This document shows positions 14,914 through 21,941 of a stretch of 21,941 nt of DNA, piece after piece. Both the position numbers and the translations under genes were made by a program. The stretch is taken from contig CAJXAS010000010.1 in the NCBI GenBank assembly GCA_913050305.1, forward strand, positions 1 to 21,941. Reading direction: 5' to 3'. The notes under the pieces are model-generated. The model had not been told where the DNA came from and ran no database searches. It saw nothing but the letters and a program-made list of their open reading frames with translations. How positions within the stretch are numbered: the stretch's first letter is position 1; the number at the start of each line of letters is the position of its first letter. The stretch comes from an uncultured Polaribacter sp. GTDB lineage: Bacteria; Bacteroidota; Bacteroidia; Flavobacteriales; Flavobacteriaceae.

Positions 14914-16041
14914 TTGTCCGGAATATATATTCACATACCATTTTGCAAGCAAGCATGTTTTTATTGCGATTTCCATTTCTCTACTTCGTTAAAGAAAAAA
15001 GAAGATATGATTGTGTCTTTAGTAAGAGAAATTGAACTAAGAAAAGACGAGTTAGAAGACAAAATTATAGAAACTATTTATTTTGGCGGAGGAACACCTT
15101 CTGTTTTAAATACTGAAGAAATTCAAGTATTGATAGCTGCAGTATATGCAAATTTTGAGGTTATAGAAAATCCAGAAATAACGCTAGAGGCAAATCCTGA
15201 TGATTTGTCTGAAGAGAAGATAATTGAGCTTTCTAAAAGTTTAATTAACCGCTTAAGTATCGGTGTTCAATCTTTTTTTGAGAAAGATTTAAAACTAATG
15301 AATCGTGCGCACAATTCAGAAGAAGCAAAGAAATCTTTGTCTTTTGCAGCACGTTATTTTGATAATATTTCTTTAGACTTAATATACGGAATTCCGTATT
15401 GCACAAACGAAGAATGGTTGGTTAATATTCAAACAGCATTAAGTTTTGGTATTCCACATATTAGTAGTTATGCTTTAGTGGTAGAGCCAAAAACAGCTTT
15501 AGAAGCTTTAATAGCGAAAGGAAAAATTAAAAGTGTTTCTGATTATAAAGTTCAAGAGCAGTTTCAAATGCTAACTGAAGAGTTGGACAAAGCTGGGTAT
15601 ATACATTATGAATTATCTAGCTTCGGAAAAGAGGGCTTTTTCAGTAAAAACAATACTGCTTATTGGTTTGGGAAACCTTATTTAGGAATTGGTCCATCTG
15701 CGCACTCCTTCGATGGAAAACAACGCAGCTGGAATGTTAAAAACAATACGAAGTATATAAAATCGATACAAGAGAATATAGTTCCTATAGAAAGAGAGAC
15801 CTTGTCTACAGCAGATCGATACAATGAATATATTATGACTGGTTTAAGAACTATGTGGGGTGTTTCGTTGAATGAAATTGAAAATAACTTTGGAGTAAAA
15901 TATGCTGAATATATTAGGAATCAATCTAAAAAACATATTGAAGAGGGTCTGTTATCTAATAAAAATGGAGTTTTAAAAACTAGAGAAAAAGGGAGGTTTT
16001 TGGTAGACGGAATTGCTTCTGATCTTTTTATGTTAAACTAA
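14914..16041 (+). CDS. hemW: Radical SAM heme chaperone HemW
   Basis: A 375-residue radical SAM protein. The 4Fe-4S motif CxxxCxYC is C11, C15, C18, followed by DFHF, and FGGGTPS lies at 57-63. The HemW-type C-terminal domain follows, with GIGPSAHSF. The DFHF after the cluster and the short N-terminus point to HemW, a heme-binding chaperone that loads respiratory enzymes, rather than the oxygen-independent coproporphyrinogen oxidase HemN. The start is TTG at 14914, which gives the family N-terminus SGIYIHIPFC with no upstream extension. It follows ruvC by 44 bases on the same strand. Confidence 0.92.
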   Translation: MSGIYIHIPFCKQACFYCDFHFSTSLKKKEDMIVSLVREIELRKDELEDKIIETIYFGGGTPSVLNTEEIQVLIAAVYANFEVIENPEITLEANPDDLSEEKIIELSKSLINRLSIGVQSFFEKDLKLMNRAHNSEEAKKSLSFAARYFDNISLDLIYGIPYCTNEEWLVNIQTALSFGIPHISSYALVVEPKTALEALIAKGKIKSVSDYKVQEQFQMLTEELDKAGYIHYELSSFGKEGFFSKNNTAYWFGKPYLGIGPSAHSFDGKQRSWNVKNNTKYIKSIQENIVPIERETLSTADRYNEYIMTGLRTMWGVSLNEIENNFGVKYAEYIRNQSKKHIEEGLLSNKNGVLKTREKGRFLVDGIASDLFMLN

Positions 16042-16097
16042 TTCAAGTTCCTTTTCTAATTTTTATAAATCTTTGAACACTTTTTTATTTAATAACT

Positions 16098-16105
16098 TAT
16101 ATTTG
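16098..16105 (+). promoter_or_regulatory. Putative -7 promoter element for the cyclase-family cluster
   Basis: TATATTTG matches TAnnTTTG exactly and ends 39 bases before the ATG at 16145. It probably drives the four-gene cluster to 18774. A second partial match, TAATTTTA at 16131-16138, is too close to the start to be preferred. Confidence 0.48.
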
Positions 16106-16144
16106 AATCTATTTCAGTAAAATATTAAAATAATTTTAGCCTAC

Positions 16145-16894
16145 ATGAAAGCAATTATAGAATACAATTCTAGAAAAATTACAATAGATGTTTCTAAACC
16201 TTTAGATGTTTCTATTGCCATAGATGCATCAAGAAAAAACGTAAATGCTTGGTATTTAGGTGAGCCAGAGATATTTCCAGAGAATATTGATGGTGAATTA
16301 GTGAAGGTTTCTGAAGGTGCTGTTATAAACTTTAATAACATTCATTTTAACCCGCATGCACACATAACACATACAGAATGTGTGGGTCATATTACAGAAG
16401 AGGTACATTCTGTAAATCAGAATTTAAAACATTATTTCTTTGTTTCCGAGGTGGTTACAGTTGCACCAGAAAGTAGAGGAGAAGATTTTGTAATTTCTGA
16501 AAAACAATTAAAAACAGCGTTAAGAAACAAAAAAAGAGATGCTATTATAATTAGAACATTGCCTAATTTAAAGGATAAAAAGACGATGCAATACTCGAAT
16601 ACTAATCCGCCATACTTGCTGGAGGAAGCAGCTGTTTATTTGCGCGAAAAAGGAATAAAACACCTATTGATTGATTTGCCTTCTGTAGATAAAGAAAAAG
16701 ATAACGGAAAGTTATTAGCACACAATGCTTTTTGGAACACGACTGGCGAAGTTCGATTAGATGCAACGATTACAGAATTCATCTATGTACCAAATTCGGT
16801 AGAAGATGGTGAGTATTTATTAAATTTAATGATTGCACCTTTTGAAAATGACGCAACACCTAGTAAGCCTATTTTATATAAAATTATAAAATAA
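16145..16894 (+). CDS. Divergent cyclase-family (kynurenine formamidase-like) metalloprotein
   Basis: A 249-residue cytosolic protein of the cyclase/KynB-like amidohydrolase family. The metal-binding cluster is NPHAHITHTECVGH (H71, H73, H76, E78, H82). Known members use HxGTHxDxPxH with Asp; here the spacing of the first His is altered and Glu replaces Asp. A conserved LLIDLPSVDKE-like strand and an LLAHNAFW helix follow, in line with the family's second half. Substrate unknown; there are no tryptophan-degradation genes nearby. It is first in a tight run: the hydrolase gene starts 4 bases after its stop. Confidence 0.78.
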   Translation: MKAIIEYNSRKITIDVSKPLDVSIAIDASRKNVNAWYLGEPEIFPENIDGELVKVSEGAVINFNNIHFNPHAHITHTECVGHITEEVHSVNQNLKHYFFVSEVVTVAPESRGEDFVISEKQLKTALRNKKRDAIIIRTLPNLKDKKTMQYSNTNPPYLLEEAAVYLREKGIKHLLIDLPSVDKEKDNGKLLAHNAFWNTTGEVRLDATITEFIYVPNSVEDGEYLLNLMIAPFENDATPSKPILYKIIK

Positions 16895-16898
16895 ATTT

Positions 16899-17846
16899 AT
16901 GCGAAAAATCTTCCATAAAAAAAGATTTTTAATTGGGATTAGTATCCTACTATTGGTGCTGATTTATAAGGTCTCTTATGCCGATATTTCTCTAGAAGAA
17001 TTAAAAAAGGAATATGCAAATGAACAATCAGAGTTTGTAGAAATTAATGGAATGCAGGTGCATTATAGAGATGAAGGTAATGGCTTTCCAATTGTTTTAA
17101 TGCATGGTACAGCAGCTTCTTTACATACGTATGATGCTTGGACAAAACAACTCTCCAAAGAATATCGAGTTATTAGATTAGATTTACCTGCCTTTGGATT
17201 AACAGGTCCAAACAAGAATGCAGATTACTCCATAGAGAGTTATACAAAGTTTTTATCTCAATTTTTAGAAAAAATAAAGGTTGATAAATTTTATCTTGCA
17301 GGAAATTCTTTAGGAGGAAATATTGCTTGGAATTATGCTGCAGAATACCCAGAGAAAGTGCTTAAACTTATTTTAATAGATGCCAGTGGTTTGCCAACCT
17401 TTACCCCACAGCCACCAATTTTTAAAATGGCAAAAACACCAATCTTAAATTCGTTGTTTTTGTACATCACACCCAAGTTTATTATTAGAAAAAATATAGA
17501 GCAAGTATATGCTGATAAATTAAAAGTTACAGACGCTCTTGTTACACGGTATCATAAAATGTCTTTGAGAACAGGAAATAGAAAGGCTTTTATAGATAGA
17601 GCAAAAACGGATTTCAATTTAGCTGAAAAAGTAAATTTAGTAAAGTTGAAAAGTGTAAAAACTACAACATTATTAATTTGGGGAGCAAAAGATACTTGGA
17701 TTCCTTTAGGAAATGGAAAAAGAATGGATAGCATGCTGCCGAACTCTAAACTGGTTATTTTAAAAAATTCAGGTCATGTTCCTATGGAGGAAAACCCAAA
17801 AGAAAGTTTAGAATTTTTAAAATCTTTTTTAAATGAATCTTCATAA
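16899..17846 (+). CDS. Membrane-anchored alpha/beta hydrolase
   Basis: A 315-residue alpha/beta-hydrolase with an N-terminal hydrophobic segment (about 10-24) after a basic start, so it is likely anchored with the enzyme outside the cytoplasmic membrane. The oxyanion motif is LMHGTAAS. The nucleophile is S137 in GNSLGG, the acid D265 in WGAKDTWIP, and the histidine H293 in SGHVPMEENP: a complete triad. A cap domain lies between about residues 165 and 235. Substrate not deducible (ester, epoxide or lactone). Four bases after the cyclase-family gene and 9 before the YjbR gene, so part of the same transcript. Confidence 0.87.
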   Translation: MRKIFHKKRFLIGISILLLVLIYKVSYADISLEELKKEYANEQSEFVEINGMQVHYRDEGNGFPIVLMHGTAASLHTYDAWTKQLSKEYRVIRLDLPAFGLTGPNKNADYSIESYTKFLSQFLEKIKVDKFYLAGNSLGGNIAWNYAAEYPEKVLKLILIDASGLPTFTPQPPIFKMAKTPILNSLFLYITPKFIIRKNIEQVYADKLKVTDALVTRYHKMSLRTGNRKAFIDRAKTDFNLAEKVNLVKLKSVKTTTLLIWGAKDTWIPLGNGKRMDSMLPNSKLVILKNSGHVPMEENPKESLEFLKSFLNESS

Positions 17847-17855
17847 AAATTAAAA

Positions 17856-18224
17856 ATGCACATAGCGCAATTAAGAGATTTTTGTTTGTCAAAAAAAGGA
17901 GTAACAGAGCACTTTCCTTTTGATAACGTAACTTTGGTTTTTAAAGTGATGGATAAAATTTTTGCACTTACAAGAATAGATAAGTGGGAGCAAGGTGAAC
18001 AATGTGTAAATTTAAAATGTGATCCTGAGAAAGCAGAAGAACTACGAGAAGTTTATGAGGGTGTGCAACCGGGTTGGCATTCGAACAAAAAGCATTGGAA
18101 CACAGTAGCTGTAAATAATAGTGATGTTTCGGCTGATTTGGTTCAAGAACTCATCAATCATTCTTATGCTATGGTGGTTAAAGGATTGACAAAAAAAACA
18201 CAAGTAATATTAAAGGATTTGTAA
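17856..18224 (+). CDS. MmcQ/YjbR family protein
   Basis: A 122-residue protein of the MmcQ/YjbR family, which has a double-wing DNA-binding-like fold. Recognisable features are the start (LRDFCLSKKGVTEHFPF), the central strand FALTRIDKW, NLKCDPEKAEELRE and the C-terminal VQPGWHSNKKHWNTV followed by a final helix. DNA binding is suggested by fold only; the physiological role is unknown. One base separates its stop from the cyclo-ligase start. Confidence 0.88.
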   Translation: MHIAQLRDFCLSKKGVTEHFPFDNVTLVFKVMDKIFALTRIDKWEQGEQCVNLKCDPEKAEELREVYEGVQPGWHSNKKHWNTVAVNNSDVSADLVQELINHSYAMVVKGLTKKTQVILKDL

Positions 18225-18225
18225 A

Positions 18226-18774
18226 ATGAAAAAGCAAGAACTTAGAGCGCTTTACAAGCAAAAAAGAAATGACCTAACTGAAATCCAAATTAAGGGTTTG
18301 CAAGAAAATATATACCAGCAGATTTATAACTTAGATTTTTCTACTGTTAAAAATGTGCATTTATTTCTATCCATACCTAAATTTAAAGAGATAGATACCG
18401 CACCTTTAATCACCTATTTTAGAAACAAAAATAAACGGATTGTAGTAAGTAAATGCAATTTAAAGGACAATACATTGTCGCATTTTTATTTAGAAAAAGA
18501 TACCGTTTTATCGTTGAATAAATTTGGGGTTTTAGAACCTGTAGCTGCAGAATTAGTCGAAGAAAATAAATTAGATTTAATTTTTATTCCAATGTTAATC
18601 TCTGATGATAAAAAATTTAGAGTGGGTTACGGAAAAGGTTTCTATGATCGATTTTTATCAAATTGTAGAAAAGACGCAAAATTTATAGGGTTAAATTTTT
18701 TCTCACCGATAAAAGAAATAGAAGATAAAAATGAGTTTGATGTTCCTTTGCATCAAGTAATCTATCCTAAATAA
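18226..18774 (+). CDS. 5-formyltetrahydrofolate cyclo-ligase
   Basis: A 182-residue MTHFS-family enzyme (YgfA/Fau type) that converts 5-formyl-THF to 5,10-methenyl-THF with ATP. The N-terminal KQELRALYKQKR helix binds nucleotide in the family. The substrate loop GVLEP and the C-terminal phosphate-binding block RVGYGKGFYDRFL (GYGKG near 134-138) are intact. The length is normal. It is last in the plus-strand cluster, convergent with the large fusion gene, and no convincing terminator lies in the 25-base gap. Confidence 0.93.
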   Translation: MKKQELRALYKQKRNDLTEIQIKGLQENIYQQIYNLDFSTVKNVHLFLSIPKFKEIDTAPLITYFRNKNKRIVVSKCNLKDNTLSHFYLEKDTVLSLNKFGVLEPVAAELVEENKLDLIFIPMLISDDKKFRVGYGKGFYDRFLSNCRKDAKFIGLNFFSPIKEIEDKNEFDVPLHQVIYPK

Positions 18775-18799
18775 AAATAAGAATGTATTACTTATGATG

Positions 18800-21700
18800 T
18801 CAACTTTTTTTCATGGCATCTTCTAAAAATATTTTTTGAAGATAAAAAAGCATCTCTTTTGCATTTTCTTTTGTAAATGTGATGGGCGGTTTTATTTTGA
18901 TGACATTATGATCCGGCCCATCCGAACTCATTAAAATTCCAAATTCTTTCATTCTATTAATTACATAATCTGTTTTTTCTGCAAGCGGATGTAAATCTTG
19001 GTCAACCAGCTCAATGCCTAAAAATAAACCTTGCCCTCTAACATCCCCAATGATTGGAAATTTTTTGGATAGTTGTTTTAATCCTGATTTTAAATATTCG
19101 CCAACTTCTAAGGCATTTTCTTGCAATTTTTCTCTTTTTACCTCGCGTAAAACTTCAGTGGCAATAGCACAAGAAACAGGGTTGCCGCCAAAAGTGTTAA
19201 AGAACTCCATGCCGTTTTCAAATTTTTCTGCAACCTCTTTTGTGCAAGCAATTGCGGCAATGGGATGCCCGTTTCCTAATGGTTTTCCAATAGTTACAAT
19301 GTCCGGAACCACATCGTGTAACTGAAAACCCCAAAAAGTTTTCCCCATTCTTCCAATGCCTGTTTGCACTTCATCAGAAATACACAAGCCACCTGCTTTT
19401 CTTACTTTTTTATGCGCTTCTTGCAAAAATCCGCTAGGTAATGTTACTTGTCCGCCACAAGAAATGATAGGTTCTATGATAAAGCCTCCTACTTTTTTGT
19501 GTTGCTGGTGAATTTCATCAATCAATAGTTGCACTTCATTCGCATACTGTTCTCCGGTATTTTCGCCTCGATACTTTCCTCTATAAGCATCAGGCATTGG
19601 AAAAATATGCGTGTTTTTAGGTTTCCCTTTTCCACCTTTTCCATCAAATTTATAAGAAGAAATATGTATCGTTCCGCTGGTGTTTCCATGGTAGCCATGT
19701 TCGCTGGCAATAATTTCATCGGAATTTGTACATGCTTTTATCATTCTAATGGCAAGTTCATTGGCTTCGCTTCCAGAATTTACAAAATGCAAAACAGACA
19801 ATTCTTTGGGGAGCGTTTCGAGAATTTCTTTCGCTAGTGTATTGATGTTTTCATGCAAATAACGGGTGTTTGTATTTAACAATGCCATTTGCTGCTGTCC
19901 TGCTTTTACTACCTTAAAATTTTCATGGCCAACATGGGCAACATTATTAACGGTGTCTAGATATTTGCGCCCAACAGCATCAATTAAATACTGATTAGCA
20001 CCTTTTACAATGTGCAAGGGCGTTTTATATTGTACACTCATGCCTTTGCCTAAATGCTGTTTTCTGTACGCCATAATTTCATCAGAAAGAGCAATTAAAT
20101 TTTCTTTAAAACCATCAATTTTAAATAATAGATTCGGGTTCGGGCAGATACTCTTCCAAACTTCAATTTCGTTATAATAACCCACGCCAGGGAAGTCTGT
20201 TTTATAGTCTAATAAAGACAGCATTACTTGAAAATGTAAGTGAGGCGCCCAGTTACCGTTTTCTGGATAATTGGCTAAAACAGCAACTTGTTCTCCTTTT
20301 TTAAGGGTACTTCCAATGGGATGTTTTAAAACACTTTTAGCTGTATTATGACCGTACAAAGTATAAAAACAAAAATCTTTCTGTTGATGCTTTAAAACAA
20401 GTAAACCGCCATATTCTTTGTCTCCAATATCATTTACCGCCATAACAACTTCACCCTCAAAAAGTGCATGAACTGGCGTGTTTTCTGGCAACCAAAAATC
20501 GATTCCTAAATGAATTGTTCTGCTTTGTTTACCGTAATTTCCTATGGTGTCATATTCTGTGGAAGTATATAAATTTCTTGGTTCTAAATAACCCCCTGCT
20601 AAAATTTTATTTGGAACTTTTTTCTGTAATTGATCAATTTTAAATTGAAATACATCTAAATTATTAAACTCTTGCTGGTGACCAGGAAATTTGCTTGATA
20701 CGCTTAAGTCTAAATGATGAATTTCAGTACTATTAATTGTAGGGAATAATTCTGATAAATTAAAAGTATGAGCTGCTGCCCAATCTTTAAAATCAGTTTC
20801 ATTCGGGTGGGCAGAAAAACTACAAATGTTTCTAAAAGAATAATGTGCAAAATCTTCAGAAATTTTAGACCATTTTTTTAATACTTTCCAAGCTGGTTTT
20901 TCACTAATCCATAGATATTCATTGTCTGGCTCTTCAATTTTACTCATTGCAGCTCTCGTAACAATAATTACCAATCTCATAGCAATGGCATTAAATAAAT
21001 GAGCTAGCTCTTTTTCTAATAAAGGAAAAGAATTATGATAGCCTTTTATAAATGCAAGAGCCGCCTCTAAAGGATCATTATGCCCCATAATTCCATAAGC
21101 ACAAAGTATGGCAGCATCATTAATAATTTGGGTATGTATGGCGTCTCCATAGTCTATGGCTGCTTTTGCTTTTGGCTGCAATCTATTTTGTGTAACAATA
21201 ATGTTATTGTCATTCGAATCATTGTGAACAATACTTTTTCTTAATGTAGCGTACGAGTGTTGGCAGGCTTCAAACTTATTTTGATACTGCATTAGTATCT
21301 CCTTTTCGGTAGCTTTAAATAAATGCAAATGCTTTTTTGTCCAAAGAGATTGGGCAATATCCCATTCAAAATTGTAATGCGCTTCCGGATGCTTAAAACC
21401 TTGTAGTGCTTTTGTTAGAGTTCCACATTGTTCTCCTATACTAAAACGTAAACCTTCTAATTGCGGGTTTACAGCACTCCAAAGGTTACCAGAAACCCAA
21501 GTTAGTAATCGTACACAACGTATTTTTCCGAAACGATCTGTAATTTCAGAAATTAAATGATTGTTTTTATCAGTAACAGCCTTTGGAGCAATGATTTCTT
21601 CATCACTATTCTCAATGAATTGTAATAGGTGTTGCTGGTATTCTAGGTACTTTTTATTTTCTTCAACTCTAGAAATTTTTAGAATATAACCCTCTTCATT

Positions 21701-21829
21701 CTCTACTTTAATTCTAAAATTAAAATCAACATAACCGGGTAAAGGAGATGCAGTTCCTTTAATATTATAGTGATCAAAAAGAATTTTTTCTGCTTCTGGT
21801 ATTGAGATTTTTTGTTGCGTATAATTCAT
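18800..21829 (-). CDS. APH kinase - M23 peptidase - class III aminotransferase fusion protein
   Basis: A 1009-residue three-domain protein. Residues about 1-310 are an APH/choline-kinase-type domain with H202-N-D204 and DYGD (D226) as catalytic and metal sites. Residues about 425-545 are an M23 (LytM) domain with the complete zinc set: H440 and D444 (HLGID), H494 (LYGH), and H530/H532 (HLH). Residues about 590-1009 are a class-III aminotransferase with SGSEAN (685-690), D819 (SDEVQTG) and the PLP lysine K849 (IGKPLGNG). The nearest relatives of kinase plus transaminase that I know are hydroxylysine kinase and the ammoniophospholyases (ETNPPL/PHYKPL), so phosphorylation then phospho-lyase cleavage of an amino alcohol is a reasonable inference. 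No signal peptide is present, so a peptidase role on peptidoglycan is doubtful. Confidence 0.9.
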   Translation of the reverse strand: MNYTQQKISIPEAEKILFDHYNIKGTASPLPGYVDFNFRIKVENEEGYILKISRVEENKKYLEYQQHLLQFIENSDEEIIAPKAVTDKNNHLISEITDRFGKIRCVRLLTWVSGNLWSAVNPQLEGLRFSIGEQCGTLTKALQGFKHPEAHYNFEWDIAQSLWTKKHLHLFKATEKEILMQYQNKFEACQHSYATLRKSIVHNDSNDNNIIVTQNRLQPKAKAAIDYGDAIHTQIINDAAILCAYGIMGHNDPLEAALAFIKGYHNSFPLLEKELAHLFNAIAMRLVIIVTRAAMSKIEEPDNEYLWISEKPAWKVLKKWSKISEDFAHYSFRNICSFSAHPNETDFKDWAAAHTFNLSELFPTINSTEIHHLDLSVSSKFPGHQQEFNNLDVFQFKIDQLQKKVPNKILAGGYLEPRNLYTSTEYDTIGNYGKQSRTIHLGIDFWLPENTPVHALFEGEVVMAVNDIGDKEYGGLLVLKHQQKDFCFYTLYGHNTAKSVLKHPIGSTLKKGEQVAVLANYPENGNWAPHLHFQVMLSLLDYKTDFPGVGYYNEIEVWKSICPNPNLLFKIDGFKENLIALSDEIMAYRKQHLGKGMSVQYKTPLHIVKGANQYLIDAVGRKYLDTVNNVAHVGHENFKVVKAGQQQMALLNTNTRYLHENINTLAKEILETLPKELSVLHFVNSGSEANELAIRMIKACTNSDEIIASEHGYHGNTSGTIHISSYKFDGKGGKGKPKNTHIFPMPDAYRGKYRGENTGEQYANEVQLLIDEIHQQHKKVGGFIIEPIISCGGQVTLPSGFLQEAHKKVRKAGGLCISDEVQTGIGRMGKTFWGFQLHDVVPDIVTIGKPLGNGHPIAAIACTKEVAEKFENGMEFFNTFGGNPVSCAIATEVLREVKREKLQENALEVGEYLKSGLKQLSKKFPIIGDVRGQGLFLGIELVDQDLHPLAEKTDYVINRMKEFGILMSSDGPDHNVIKIKPPITFTKENAKEMLFYLQKIFLEDAMKKS

Positions 21830-21877
21830 AAATTAAAAATAGCATAAAACGAGTATAAAAACCTTTTTTATTCTTTG

Positions 21878-21885
21878 TAAATTTG
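21878..21885 (+). promoter_or_regulatory. Putative -7 promoter element for the right-edge gene
   Basis: TAAATTTG fits TAnnTTTG exactly and ends 19 bases before the ATG at 21905. It lies in the short divergent interval beside the fusion gene, for which I could not find a convincing box. Confidence 0.5.
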
Positions 21886-21904
21886 CTCTAAATATAGCAA
21901 GATT

Positions 21905-21941
21905 ATGAATGTAAAAGGGAACATTGTAGATATTCTTAATA
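21905..21941 (+). CDS. 5' end of a gene, possibly adenine deaminase (partial)
   Basis: An ATG at 21905, preceded by a TAnnTTTG box, opens a frame reading MNVKGNIVDILN to the window edge. The G-x-I-V-D-[IV] opening is typical of adenine deaminase (Ade), where it forms the first strand of the composite beta domain of the amidohydrolase fold. Only twelve codons are visible, so the start of a gene is fairly likely but its identity is tentative; other amidohydrolases begin similarly. Confidence 0.38.
   Translation, partial: MNVKGNIVDILN

Noticed and set aside
18775..18799. ATAAG...CTTAT inverted repeat between the cyclo-ligase and fusion genes
   Set aside because: Only five AT-rich base pairs, with no adjacent T-run on the side needed. 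Too weak to call a terminator.
19014..19837. Several open frames opposite or within the large fusion gene and other genes
   Set aside because: They overlap well-supported genes in shifted or antisense frames, show no family motifs, and have the composition expected of shadow frames.
20200..20530. M23 domain read as a secreted peptidoglycan hydrolase
   Set aside because: It is inside a single cytosolic-looking polypeptide with no signal peptide or membrane segment, so an ordinary cell-wall role is not supported.
1..21941. Mobile elements, CRISPR, defence island, tRNA or rRNA
   Set aside because: No transposase, integrase, terminal inverted repeats, spaced repeats or RNA-gene-like structures were seen. 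Base composition and codon use look uniform throughout.

Overview
The window is chromosomal DNA from a Bacteroidota bacterium, most likely a marine member of the Flavobacteriaceae (Polaribacter/Tenacibaculum-like). This rests on the low GC, on families largely confined to the phylum (DUF4293, tandem DUF1599, a BT_3928-like DoxX protein, DUF4920), on repeated matches to the Bacteroidota -7 promoter element TAnnTTTG instead of sigma-70 boxes, on weak Shine-Dalgarno sequences, and on several TTG starts that agree with family N-termini. The genus is an inference from recognition, not from a marker gene.

Left part (1-6125): the first codons of rho (minus) diverge from a small DUF4293 membrane protein. 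A strong bidirectional terminator separates that gene from a convergent YfcE-like phosphoesterase. truA and an MsbA-like ABC exporter follow as a pair on the plus strand. They converge on a minus-strand set: LOG-family phosphoribohydrolase, folP one base downstream, then the diadenylate cyclase cdaA.

Middle part (6182-12845): the plus-strand tandem-DUF1599 protein and a DoxX/MauE-type membrane protein diverge from the LOG gene. A CLC-type transporter with the signature of the fluoride/proton (CLC-F) clade lies on the minus strand and diverges from a crotonase-fold protein. Two minus-strand lipoprotein genes follow (DUF1684, and a PqqB-like metallo-beta-lactamase-fold protein), then ilvE with its own terminator.

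Right part (12812-21941): a plus-strand run of a DUF4920 lipoprotein, mnmD, an unlisted 43-residue one-helix membrane protein, ruvC and hemW. Next comes a second tight plus-strand cluster of a divergent cyclase-family metalloprotein, a membrane-anchored alpha/beta hydrolase, a YjbR protein and 5-formyl-THF cyclo-ligase. A 1009-residue minus-strand protein fuses an APH-type kinase, an M23 (LytM) peptidase domain and a class-III aminotransferase. At the right edge a plus-strand gene begins, possibly adenine deaminase.

The window is mostly housekeeping. I see no tRNA, rRNA, CRISPR, insertion sequence, prophage or defence island, and no convincing new multi-gene system. The most interesting items are the three-domain kinase-peptidase-aminotransferase fusion and the CLC-F transporter without a visible fluoride riboswitch. 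Several proteins also have altered catalytic motifs (crotonase, PqqB-like protein, cyclase family).
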